This document shows positions 44,811 through 53,523 of a stretch of 64,000 nucleotides of DNA, in pieces. Source of the stretch: Bacteroidota bacterium. Its GTDB lineage: Bacteria > Bacteroidota > Bacteroidia > Flavobacteriales_D > Sanyastnellaceae. The translations under genes and the position numbers were made by a program. Numbering within the stretch: position 1 is the first letter of the stretch; every line of letters begins with the position of its first letter. The stretch spans positions 148,142 through 212,141 of the forward strand of contig JAQBTQ010000001.1 of the NCBI GenBank assembly GCA_027624855.1, given 5' to 3'. Below the pieces are notes generated by a model. That model did no database searches. It was given only the letters and a program-made list of their open reading frames with translations, and was not told where the DNA came from.

Positions 44811-47081
44811 TCAATTGCAATTGGTACCGAACTGCGCGGTGAAGTCCAGCAGTTGATTCACATCAAATTGCAAGCCGAATCCTTGGAGAAACAAGAGTAA
44901 ATCGGAAACACGCACGTAGCCGTCGTTGTCCAAATCCCCCGCGCAATCCGTTTCAAAACACAAGCTGAAATCACCCACATCCGTGGTGCCATAGCCATCG
45001 ACAACAATGTAGTAGGTATGGCCGGCTTCAAAAATCACGTCTTCCAATCGCGAACGCCAACCGTTCACACCGCAGGCGTCGTCGTTGCAATAAATGGCCG
45101 TTCCAGAATTAATGGAGCCACAGACTCCCTCATAGATGTACACCTTGGTGTCGAATTGGGACAGACAGAGGTCGATGTTGACAGTATCCGTCACGACCGG
45201 GTCCAATCGGTATACGATATCCGCGCCGCCCATGGCTTCAAACGGACAGGCTTCGTTGTATTGATCGGAATAGCCAGCGGTGCAACCGTCGAGGCAAAAC
45301 GCGGGCGAAACTAGCGGGATCGCCGAATCGCAGTCATCTCCCGGCAATGCCGCTTCTTGACCCAATCCAAGCACACTCACGTTCTGGCTGTCTTTGTTCG
45401 ATATGAGGATTTTGGTACCGTCGGGTGAAGCGGCGATGCCAAAGGAATACTCCCCCTCCAATGAGACCGTCATTAAGGTCGATTGGATGTACGGGATTTC
45501 CTCTGGGACCTCATCGGGCGGGACAATGGCATCAAAGTCGGGCAAAGCGATGATGGTTGCCGTCCCGTCATTCACTTCATCGGCACAACAATCCAATCCG
45601 ACCGTGTGGAAGCAACAGGACATGCCCCAGTTCGTTACATAAAGGTATTCGCCGTTGGGACCAATGGTCATCATGTCCTCTGGGCCCGCTCCCGTCTGCA
45701 AGCGCGCGATGACTTCCCAATCGGCCGTCCGGATGACCGATATGTGATCGAACCCGTGATCGAATCCAAAATTGGCCACCAATACATAATCCCCATCCGG
45801 CGCAGGCCAAACAGCTTGCGGCCAATAATCCACGGGGACCTCTTGCACCAACTGCCAAGAATCCGTAGCATACACTCCCATGGAAAATGAACTCCAATTG
45901 GAAACGTAGAGGTACATGTCGTCTGGCGAAAACGCAATGTTTCGAGGATTCACTCCTACCCCGAATTCGATGATTTCAGTCCACGTATCGGGATCCAAGA
46001 TGCTGATTGAATTGGCGTTGTGATTCGACACCGCAATCCATTCGCCGTTGGCGCTGGCTCGAACCTTCAAGGCACCTGCACCCGTTGGCACTGTGGCGAC
46101 CACTTCTTGTGTCGCTACCTCAAGCACATGGACGCATCCGTCACCATAACTTGATCCAATCACAAATTCTCCATCCATGGTCGGCGCCACAGTATACAAG
46201 GCTGAAGAAGAAGTGATGTCTACCCCATCGCAAGCACCCGCTTCATTGAAAGCAATGCGCGCAAATCCGGCATCTGTCGCAGCATAGGCTTCGGAGCCAT
46301 CGGGAAGCACGCATACCGCCCTTGTAGGTGAACCAACTGGAATGACCGCCTCCAAAACGGAAGGATACGCGCCCTCGAATAGGTGTTCTTCCAAATCCTC
46401 TACGCCGCCACCCGAGCAAGCGTTAACTCCCACCCAGTTGTCGGGAACACACGCCCCCATGCAGTCGGTGGTTCCAGGGGCACAATCGTACTGACAGCTG
46501 CCGTCGTCGCTGGTGGCGTGCTCGTAATAATTCTCTGCGGCAGGGTCCGTGCAACCCCAGAAGACGCAATCCCCTCCGTCAAAGTCAAATTCCAAACAAT
46601 TCAAGTCCAGTCCGACATAGGCGTACATCCAGCCGCCACCTCCCCACTCCCCTGAATGGCAATGCCAATCACCCATAAAATCCAGAATGCCGTTGTTCCA
46701 ACATTGGTCGCTGCAATCGGCAAATTGGCCTTCTGGGCAAACCACAGGACAATCTCCTCCGTCCCATGCAAAGTCCGAACAGGCGAAATTTACCATTTCC
46801 GAGTTGTTGCAGATGCCGTTTCCAATCAAACTGAAAGGGACGCAGTTGCCATTGCAATCGGGAACCATCCCAGGGTCGCAATCACCACAATCTCCTCCGT
46901 CCCATCCAAATTCCTCGCACATGAAATCTGATGGGAAATTGATGCCGTCGTCACACACTCCGTCCCCCACCCAATTGGCCGGGTGACAGTTGCCATTGCA
47001 ATCAGGAATTTCCCCATTCAAGCATTGCGCCAATACGAGGCAAACATTGAGGCTAAAAGCAAAAACGAGCAATCCGCGCAT
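44811..47081 (-). CDS. Secreted protein with LNR-like repeats, beta-propeller and dockerin-like tail
   Basis: A 756-residue protein with signal peptide (LLVFAFSLNVCLVLAQ). The first 190 residues are three Cys-rich LNR-like repeats (WVGDGVCDDGINFPSDFMCE, IGNGICNNSEMVNFAC, LDFMGDWHCHSGEWG; each with GGDC). A GCTDPAAENYYEHATSDDGS module follows. Residues 240-540 form a YVTN-type beta-propeller (YVSNWSSFSMGVYATDSWQ, LVANFGFDHGFDHISV, GPNGEYLYVTNWGMSCC). A DUF-like beta domain and a C-terminal loop GDLDNDGYVRVSDLLLFLQG end the chain. Predicted to be surface-exposed; ligand unknown. Convergent with the gene at 43703, whose stop is 1 bp away. Confidence 0.75.
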   Translation of the reverse strand: MRGLLVFAFSLNVCLVLAQCLNGEIPDCNGNCHPANWVGDGVCDDGINFPSDFMCEEFGWDGGDCGDCDPGMVPDCNGNCVPFSLIGNGICNNSEMVNFACSDFAWDGGDCPVVCPEGQFADCSDQCWNNGILDFMGDWHCHSGEWGGGGWMYAYVGLDLNCLEFDFDGGDCVFWGCTDPAAENYYEHATSDDGSCQYDCAPGTTDCMGACVPDNWVGVNACSGGGVEDLEEHLFEGAYPSVLEAVIPVGSPTRAVCVLPDGSEAYAATDAGFARIAFNEAGACDGVDITSSSALYTVAPTMDGEFVIGSSYGDGCVHVLEVATQEVVATVPTGAGALKVRASANGEWIAVSNHNANSISILDPDTWTEIIEFGVGVNPRNIAFSPDDMYLYVSNWSSFSMGVYATDSWQLVQEVPVDYWPQAVWPAPDGDYVLVANFGFDHGFDHISVIRTADWEVIARLQTGAGPEDMMTIGPNGEYLYVTNWGMSCCFHTVGLDCCADEVNDGTATIIALPDFDAIVPPDEVPEEIPYIQSTLMTVSLEGEYSFGIAASPDGTKILISNKDSQNVSVLGLGQEAALPGDDCDSAIPLVSPAFCLDGCTAGYSDQYNEACPFEAMGGADIVYRLDPVVTDTVNIDLCLSQFDTKVYIYEGVCGSINSGTAIYCNDDACGVNGWRSRLEDVIFEAGHTYYIVVDGYGTTDVGDFSLCFETDCAGDLDNDGYVRVSDLLLFLQGFGLQFDVNQLLDFTAQFGTNCN

Positions 47082-47102
47082 GCTCGAATTTAACTCGATT
47101 GC

Positions 47103-49079
47103 TTAGAACTTCCACCCAACCTGCACCCGAGCATTGCGCCCTGGTTCAGGAATGCCCAGCTCCCTCAACATTGAAAGGGTGGGTGTAAAGGTTTGGTTGA
47201 ATAAATTTTGAATTGAAAAGTTCACCGAAATCGAACCATTCCATGTGGCACCTGCAGCAAAATGCACCAACGTTGCGTCACGATTTTCATTCAAAATTGC
47301 CCGAGCGAAAACATTCTCAAACTGCCCCGCATTTTCAAAAATCCAACCGACTGATGTGCGCAATGTAGTCGGGGGAATCAACGGCAAAGTTTCTCCGGTT
47401 TTATCTGCTGCATGAACGACTGAAAATGCGGCATCTGCATTGAAGTGTTTGACAGTTTTGGGCGCAAATTGAATGGATGCCTCTGCCCCATTGAATCTGG
47501 CATCAACGGCTCGCCAATCATAAACCCTCCAGCCGTCCTTCCAATCTTGGGTCGGTCGGAGGTAAACATAATTCTGAATGGCATTTTGATACATGGACAA
47601 TTCGAGTTGACCCCATCCTGGATTCCAAACCACATTCGATTCAACATTGAAACTCTGTTCCTTGGCTAAGTTGGCATCGCCACGTTCATACCTGAATGCA
47701 CAGTGATGAACACCCTCACTGAAGAGCTCTGATAACCCAGGAACCCGTTCACTGTGCGCAACGTTCATATGCAGCACCAAGTTTTCCTTAATGTTCCAAC
47801 GGGTTCCTCCAGCGAACCCTTTCAACCAATCGATTCGGGACAACATCGAAATCGTTTCACGTCGATCAACCCTCGTTGCGAATTGAACTCCCCCATTGTC
47901 AAAATCTCGATTGAAGACAGAAAATGCGCTTTGCTGCATGATGTCTGCATCTGGAATCAATGGTGTGTGGATGAGCACCACGTCTTCGTCGTCATCGAAT
48001 TGACTTCGCGATTGAAATCCTTGCACACCGATTGAAGATGACCATCCATTGGACAATTGGCGAAATGCTATGAATTCCCAACGCAAGGTGCGCAGGCTGA
48101 TATCGAGTGCAAGCTCTTCGAATTCGCTGGGGTCTTCCGGTTCAACACTTTCAAAAATGGATTCAAATTCTTTGCGATGGTTGAGCTGATACGACAAGCG
48201 GGGCTTCACATCCCATCCGTTGACATTCGTATGAAGAGAAGTGGTAATCAGATGGTCGCCTGATTGCTGCCAACCGTCATGACCGATGAGTCCTCCAGAA
48301 TTGTACGCACTGGAATACGCTCCTTCAATCACTCCCCAAGGACGAACATATCCAAAAGATCCTTGCCCAAAAAACTGTTCATAAGCCGATTGTTGAACGC
48401 GATTTCCTGAAGGAAGTATATAATCGCCATGATGCTTGTAGCCTCCTCTAAAAGAATGAAACGTTCGCTCGCTTCTTTTCTCGGTAGCGCCCGTCAGCTG
48501 CCATCCAGAAGTCGCAGAAAAAGTCGAAAGGCTCAATCGGTTTTGTCGCCCTGTATCACTTAAAGGAGCTTTTGGGATAAAGTTCAAGACGCCTCCATAC
48601 GCGTCAGATCCATATGCCAAGGTAGCCGGTCCGCGAATAACTTGAACGGCTTCAACACCTTCCTCAGGGATATAAATGCCATGGTATTCACCCCAAGCTT
48701 GACTTTCAATCCGAGCACCATTGAAAAGGGTCGCGACACGTAATCCACTCAACCCGCGAATGATTGGACGCAAGGTTCCTGAACCATTACTCACCATATC
48801 GACCCCGGGCAATGCAGCAAGCGCTTCGATGCGCGATGTTGCTGGTATTTGATCCAACCGACGAACAGCCATCATTTCCGAAGGCCGTAAGGTTGACTTT
48901 GCAGGATCTTCCAATCCCGCTCGAACTTGCACCTCATCAAGGTCGAGTATCCGTTCTTGTAGTTGAACGTAATTCGAGTCAATTTCTACGTAGGGTTCAC
49001 TCGCATCTTGTCCCAAAACAGAGCCAAAAGCTGCAAGCACGATGCAAAGTGCGCCCAAAAATTTCCGAATACCTCCCAT
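47103..49079 (-). CDS. TonB-dependent receptor
   Basis: A 658-residue protein from ATG 49077-49079 with a signal peptide (FLGALCIVLAAFGSVLGQ). The plug is clear: EMMAVRRLDQIPATSRIEAL, LRPIIRGLSGLRVATLFNG, IYIPEEGVEAVQVIRGPATLAY and GSDAYGGVLNFIPK. The barrel runs from about residue 170 and ends in RVQVGWKF (terminal Phe). There is no N-terminal carboxypeptidase-like domain and no SusD partner nearby. His-rich strands (YKHHGDYILPSG, GVHHCAFRYERG) may hint at metal uptake, for example zinc, but this is speculative. It belongs with the 44811 gene (22 bp) on the same strand. Confidence 0.9.
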   Translation of the reverse strand: MGGIRKFLGALCIVLAAFGSVLGQDASEPYVEIDSNYVQLQERILDLDEVQVRAGLEDPAKSTLRPSEMMAVRRLDQIPATSRIEALAALPGVDMVSNGSGTLRPIIRGLSGLRVATLFNGARIESQAWGEYHGIYIPEEGVEAVQVIRGPATLAYGSDAYGGVLNFIPKAPLSDTGRQNRLSLSTFSATSGWQLTGATEKRSERTFHSFRGGYKHHGDYILPSGNRVQQSAYEQFFGQGSFGYVRPWGVIEGAYSSAYNSGGLIGHDGWQQSGDHLITTSLHTNVNGWDVKPRLSYQLNHRKEFESIFESVEPEDPSEFEELALDISLRTLRWEFIAFRQLSNGWSSSIGVQGFQSRSQFDDDEDVVLIHTPLIPDADIMQQSAFSVFNRDFDNGGVQFATRVDRRETISMLSRIDWLKGFAGGTRWNIKENLVLHMNVAHSERVPGLSELFSEGVHHCAFRYERGDANLAKEQSFNVESNVVWNPGWGQLELSMYQNAIQNYVYLRPTQDWKDGWRVYDWRAVDARFNGAEASIQFAPKTVKHFNADAAFSVVHAADKTGETLPLIPPTTLRTSVGWIFENAGQFENVFARAILNENRDATLVHFAAGATWNGSISVNFSIQNLFNQTFTPTLSMLRELGIPEPGRNARVQVGWKF

Positions 49080-49141
49080 TTTCACGCTGCAAAAGTACCC
49101 GGCGTTCACGGGAGCAGCGACGCAACTTTGTCAGGATTTCG

Positions 49142-49459
49142 TCAAAAGGACTTGGTCGCCCAACAATCAATCACGAGTTCGCCTTCACCCAACGACTGAA
49201 TGGATTCGCAAGCATCAACCATGACTTCTCGGGCATTCAGAGCGTGCACATCCAATTGGGCATTCTTCAATGTTTGCGCAGAAGGCCACAGTGCATGCGC
49301 CCAATAGGTCTCATCAGAGGATTTGTATAGTCGTGAGCCTCCGCTTTGATTTTGATCCCTGATTGCAAGGGTCACCGCTTCCCAGGCTTCTTCAAAATCT
49401 TCTTGCCGTCCTGGCTTGACTTTAAAAACATATAAGACGGCATATTCAAAATCTTTCAT
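49142..49459 (-). CDS. ABM (antibiotic biosynthesis monooxygenase)-like dimeric alpha-beta barrel protein
   Basis: A 105-residue protein. The layout FEYAVLYVFKVKPGRQEDFEEAWEAVTLAIRDQN and YKSSDETYWAHALWPSAQTLKNAQL matches the ferredoxin-like ABM family: a first strand with 'V.PG....F', a helix and an aromatic strand. Members include haem-degrading and quinone monooxygenases. The catalytic Asn/Trp/His set cannot be confirmed here. It has no signal peptide. Confidence 0.7.
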   Translation of the reverse strand: MKDFEYAVLYVFKVKPGRQEDFEEAWEAVTLAIRDQNQSGGSRLYKSSDETYWAHALWPSAQTLKNAQLDVHALNAREVMVDACESIQSLGEGELVIDCWATKSF

Positions 49460-49504
49460 TGGAATTCCATTTGTTCGACAAAACTACCACCTTAACTTTC
49501 CGAC

Positions 49505-50065
49505 ATGGCTTTAACTCCCACAACTTCTATTCCGCTCGGTTTTCGAGCGCCCGATTTCGAATTACCCGAGGCACGAACTGGGAAATTATTGAATAGCGAT
49601 GAGCTGATGAAGGAAGGAGCCAGCGTCGTTGTTTTCATCTGCAACCATTGCCCGTTCGTCGTTCACATCATGGAAGAATTTGTTGCTTTCGCCAACGAAT
49701 ACACAAATCGTGGAATAAACGTCGTCGCCATCTCGAGTAATGACGTTGAAAATTACCCGCAAGATGATGTTCCACACATGAAGGCATTGGCTGAAAAACA
49801 TGACTTTTGCTTTCCCTATTTGTATGATGAAACCCAAGAGGTCGCAAAGGCTTATGACGCAGCGTGTACGCCAGATTTCAGCGTTTTTAATGAGCAAGGA
49901 ATTTGCGTTTACCGTGGGCAATTTGATTCGTCACGCCCCGGGAATGACGTCCCTGTAACAGGTCAAGATTTAAGGAAAGTATGCGATGCGTTATTGGAGG
50001 GTGGAGAGGTTCCTGCCGACGGACAGATTCCATCCATCGGTTGCAACATCAAATGGAAGTCTTGA
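49505..50065 (+). CDS. Thioredoxin-fold protein (redoxin, CNHCPF motif)
   Basis: A 186-residue protein. It begins TSIPLGFRAPDFELPEARTG as in AhpC/TSA-type redoxins and has the active-site CNHCPFVVHI (Cys-x-x-Cys), with GICVYRGQFDSSRPGNDVPV near the end. This CNHCPY/F-type family includes thiol-disulfide oxidoreductase-like cytoplasmic proteins. No signal peptide. The divergent ABM gene starts 45 bp away. Confidence 0.85.
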   Translation: MALTPTTSIPLGFRAPDFELPEARTGKLLNSDELMKEGASVVVFICNHCPFVVHIMEEFVAFANEYTNRGINVVAISSNDVENYPQDDVPHMKALAEKHDFCFPYLYDETQEVAKAYDAACTPDFSVFNEQGICVYRGQFDSSRPGNDVPVTGQDLRKVCDALLEGGEVPADGQIPSIGCNIKWKS

Positions 50066-50315
50066 CGGATAGCGTTTTAGACAACCCGTCCATTTTACAT
50101 TACGATTAAGTTTTAATCCCAAATGGTTAACGGTTGCGTGCACAATGTACACAGCGCTATTTTAATCAGTTGATTATTAGCGGTTAAGCGTTATTGATGG
50201 TTAAGAACTCTAAGTTCTTCAGTGGATAAGATGTACTGAGGACACGAAATACTCAAATGATCACAACTAATTTTGAAGCATCTAAACCTCTCCTTAAGAT
50301 TCACAACTTAAGCAC
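50066..50315 (+). promoter_or_regulatory. 250-bp upstream region of the TonB receptor gene, with inverted and direct repeats
   Basis: No gene is seen. It contains the perfect inverted repeat AAGAACT-CTA-AGTTCTT at 50203-50219 and three GGTTAA copies (around 50123, 50183 and 50200). A long leader or binding region for a regulator is plausible. No match to the TTG/TAnnTTTG promoter was convincing. Confidence 0.3.
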
Positions 50316-53084
50316 ATGAAAAACATTATTCAATTCGCCCTCATGGGCCTCTTTTGTGCAACGGCAACCATATCGTTGGCACAGATCACCGGTAAAGTAA
50401 CCGACGCCTCTTCCGGCGGAGCTTTGCCAGGAGCTACAGTCATGGTGGAAGGCAGCAGCAGTGGTGTTGCAGCTGGACCGGATGGTACATTCCGACTCAA
50501 TGGAGCAGCAGAAGGAAACATTGTCGTTTCTTTCATAGGCTATGAAACACGAACCTTGGCAGCGAAAGCTGATATGGGAAGCATTGGTCTCGAGCCCACA
50601 GCCCTCGGTTTGGGTGCTGCGTCCATCATCGCCAACGTCGTTGACATCGCGATAGCGCGGGAGACGCCTGTTGCGGTATCGACCATCTCTCCGGCCGAAA
50701 TCGCACAGAAGGTGGGTAACATGGAATTTCCTGAAATCATGAACCGCACGCCTGGTGTATATGCCACCAAGCAAGGCGGTGGATATGGGGACTCGCGCAT
50801 CAGCCTGCGTGGATTCGATCAGCGCAACACTTCATTCCTTATCAACGGTCAGCCGGTCAATGATATGGAAAACGGATGGGTGTACTGGTCGAACTGGCAA
50901 GGTTTGACAGACGTAGCTTCTGGTATCCAGATTCAGCGTGGCTTGGGTGCATCTCGATTGGCGGTTCCATCGGTTGGTGGAACCGTGTCCATCTTCACCA
51001 AGGCGGCTCAAATGGAGCAAGGCGGTTCGGTTTCCGAAACCATCGGTAACGACGGTTACGCCAAAACTTCTGTTAGCTATAGCACTGGTAAAAATGACAA
51101 CGGATGGGCTTCTTCATTCTTGCTTAGCAAGTGGGCAGGTGATGGCTATGTATACGGCACGCAAGGTGAAGGCTGGACCTACTTTGCAGCTGTTGGCTAT
51201 GAGCCAGAAGGATCAAAGCATGCCATGAACTTGAGCGTGTTAGGAGCTGGCCAATGGCACCATCAGCGCGATGCTTGGGTGAGCATCCGAGACTACGAAA
51301 ATTTTGGAGAAGAAGGGATTGACCGTCGTTGGAATACCGATGCTGGATTCCGCACCATTGACGGAGAGCGACAAGAATTCAGCATGCGCCGCAACTTCTA
51401 CAACAAGCCCTTGGCGACGTTCAACTGGGATTGGACCATTACAGAAAACTTGACGTTGAATACCTCCGTTTACGGTTCAGCAGGCCGTGGTGGCGGAACC
51501 GGTCCACGAGGACAGTACTTCCGAAACGGATCCATCAACAACCACCCCTATAATGCTGACCTCACACAACACTACTTGGAGGATAGCTTGGGATCGCGAG
51601 ATGCTGACGGTTTCATCGACTTTGATGCCGTTGTGGCAGCGAACATCGCAACGACCAATGGGTACGGAACAACCGACTCTTTGATGTCAAGCAATTTTTA
51701 CGGACAACTCATTGGCTCGAACGGATACAAAGATGAAGACGTCAATCGCGCAGTAGAAATTCGACGCGCATCCATGAACTCGCACGACTGGGTCGGTGTG
51801 ATTTCGAACTTGGAATACAACAAAGAAAACATTCGCGCTTCCGTAGGTGTGGACCTGAGAAACTACAAAGGCTACCACTACCGTGCGCTGAATGATTTGA
51901 TGGGCTTAGACGGATACTACTCAACTGGCAACAAGAACAGCATGGGTCAAATCATCAACACAACCATTGAGGCGAGCCCATTCAATAATACCGGTTTAAA
52001 CGGTCCAAAAATGGACTACTATAACGTAGGTAACGTAGGTTGGGCTGGATTGAACGGATTGGTCGAGTACAACAACCAAAACGGTGTCACCGCAGTGGTT
52101 CAGGCCGGTTTCTCTAACCAGTCTTATCAGCGTGAAGACTACTTTGATCAGCCCAACAACCCCATCTCAGAGGTGCACAACCAACCCGGTGGATACGTAA
52201 AAGGTGGGGCGAACTATAACATCAACGAATCGTCCAATGTTTTCTTCAATGCAGGTATGATTTCACGTCAGCCAAACTTCGACGCAATCTTCCCTAACTA
52301 CGCCAACAACATCAACGAGGACGTTCAAAATGAATCCATCAACTCATTGGAATTGGGCTACGGTTACGTCAGTTCCAACTTCACGTTGAATGCAAACGTT
52401 TACTCAACGACTTGGGGTAACCGATTCATCTCGCGAAGTGTTGACGTAGCTATCAACGATTCGACTTTCATTGAGGGCACTGCACAATTCAGCGACATCG
52501 ACGTTCAACACTCAGGCATCGAGTTGGAGGCAAATTACTACCCCATGGACGGGTTGAAAGTGATTGGTATGCTTTCCTTAGGTAATTGGAGTTACACCAA
52601 AGACTTTGAGGCAACCATTTATGATGACAACAACAACCAGATTGGTGAAGCAACCTTGTACACCAATGGGGCGAAAGTGGGTGATGCTGCGCAGACCGTC
52701 GCCAATTTGGGCATTGACTACCGCGTGAACCCAATGATCTCGGTTGATCTCGGTGCTCGTTACGTTGATGGCCTCTACGCTGACTACAGCATCAACAGTT
52801 CTTCTTTCTTGTCTCCAGACAATCCTGGTGCTTTGAAGTTGCCTTCATACTCGCTCCTTGACCTTGGTACGACGGCTCGATTTGATTTGTTGGGAACAGA
52901 CGCCAGCTTCCGAATCAACGTCAACAACCTGCTCGACACCGAGTACATCGCGGAATCCAACACGAGCATTCATGCAGCTGAAGGAGCCGCTGAAGAAGAT
53001 TTGTACAACGGCATCGACAAATCCAACTACGTTTGGTTCGGATTTGGCCGCACTTGGAACGTATCCTTGAAGTTGAACTTCTAA
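50316..53084 (+). CDS. TonB-dependent receptor with carboxypeptidase-regulatory-like N-domain
   Basis: A 922-residue protein. Signal peptide ends near TISLAQ (22). Residues 24-95 are a carboxypeptidase-regulatory-like domain (GKVTDASSGGALPGATVMVE, GPDGTFRL). The plug (IAQKVGNMEFPEIMNRTPGV, RISLRGFDQRNTSFLINGQP, GLTDVASGIQIQRGLGASRL, VPSVGGTVSIFTK) is followed by a barrel to the C-terminus (WNVSLKLNF). A SusC-type tag is absent and there is no SusD gene next to it, so it is a CarboxypepD_reg-like outer-membrane importer of unknown substrate. A terminator follows at 53121. Confidence 0.92.
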   Translation: MKNIIQFALMGLFCATATISLAQITGKVTDASSGGALPGATVMVEGSSSGVAAGPDGTFRLNGAAEGNIVVSFIGYETRTLAAKADMGSIGLEPTALGLGAASIIANVVDIAIARETPVAVSTISPAEIAQKVGNMEFPEIMNRTPGVYATKQGGGYGDSRISLRGFDQRNTSFLINGQPVNDMENGWVYWSNWQGLTDVASGIQIQRGLGASRLAVPSVGGTVSIFTKAAQMEQGGSVSETIGNDGYAKTSVSYSTGKNDNGWASSFLLSKWAGDGYVYGTQGEGWTYFAAVGYEPEGSKHAMNLSVLGAGQWHHQRDAWVSIRDYENFGEEGIDRRWNTDAGFRTIDGERQEFSMRRNFYNKPLATFNWDWTITENLTLNTSVYGSAGRGGGTGPRGQYFRNGSINNHPYNADLTQHYLEDSLGSRDADGFIDFDAVVAANIATTNGYGTTDSLMSSNFYGQLIGSNGYKDEDVNRAVEIRRASMNSHDWVGVISNLEYNKENIRASVGVDLRNYKGYHYRALNDLMGLDGYYSTGNKNSMGQIINTTIEASPFNNTGLNGPKMDYYNVGNVGWAGLNGLVEYNNQNGVTAVVQAGFSNQSYQREDYFDQPNNPISEVHNQPGGYVKGGANYNINESSNVFFNAGMISRQPNFDAIFPNYANNINEDVQNESINSLELGYGYVSSNFTLNANVYSTTWGNRFISRSVDVAINDSTFIEGTAQFSDIDVQHSGIELEANYYPMDGLKVIGMLSLGNWSYTKDFEATIYDDNNNQIGEATLYTNGAKVGDAAQTVANLGIDYRVNPMISVDLGARYVDGLYADYSINSSSFLSPDNPGALKLPSYSLLDLGTTARFDLLGTDASFRINVNNLLDTEYIAESNTSIHAAEGAAEEDLYNGIDKSNYVWFGFGRTWNVSLKLNF

Positions 53085-53120
53085 GTTGAAGTTCGAATAA
53101 CACGATTCACTTAGCGAATG

Positions 53121-53150
53121 AAACGGGGGGCTCAGGCCTCCCGTTTTTTG
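53121..53150 (+). terminator. Intrinsic terminator after the TonB receptor gene
   Basis: AAACGGGGGGC (53121-53131) pairs with GCCTCCCGTTT (53136-53146), with one G-T pair and a TCAG loop, followed by TTTTG. Confidence 0.8.
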
Positions 53151-53162
53151 TTATTTTTGAGC

Positions 53163-53441
53163 ATGAAATATTGGTGTATCCCGGCTTTGGTCACCCTCAC
53201 ACTGACGGCTTGCAGCGGCCAAGGATCGAACTTTTCAGAAGAGTTCAAGAAAGTATACATGAAGAGTTGCCAAGCTCAAGCGATGGGCATGAGTTCAGCG
53301 GAAGCGAAAAAATTATGTGAGTGTTCACTCAATCAAATTTTTCTCAATTGGAACAGTGAAGAAGAGGCGACTAATGCCCTCAATGGCATGCACATGAACG
53401 AGGTTCAACGCCGATTGGTGATCCCGTGCTTGAAGCAATAG
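53163..53441 (+). CDS. Small lipoprotein
   Basis: A 92-residue protein from ATG 53163. Its hydrophobic N-terminus ends in the lipobox TLTAC (Cys 17). The mature chain is helical with three cysteines (MKSCQAQAMGMSSAEAKKLC, ECSLNQ; IPCLKQ). It is downstream of the terminator and is probably an independent gene. Function unknown. Confidence 0.55.
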   Translation: MKYWCIPALVTLTLTACSGQGSNFSEEFKKVYMKSCQAQAMGMSSAEAKKLCECSLNQIFLNWNSEEEATNALNGMHMNEVQRRLVIPCLKQ

Positions 53442-53523
53442 TGCGTTTTTTAACATTTTCCTAACATTTCCAGCGAACCTTTTTGGGGTTTCAGTTGTCC
53501 TATGGTTGCAAGATTTTGAAACC

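Noticed and set aside
49493..49500. TAACTTTC box as a promoter for the redoxin gene at 49505.
   Set aside because: With TTG 19 bases upstream it fits the pattern, but it ends four bases before the ATG, which would require a leaderless transcript.
50316..53441. SusC/SusD polysaccharide utilisation locus around the TonB receptor gene.
   Set aside because: No SusD-like lipoprotein and no adjacent glycoside hydrolase; the next gene is a 92-residue lipoprotein after a terminator.
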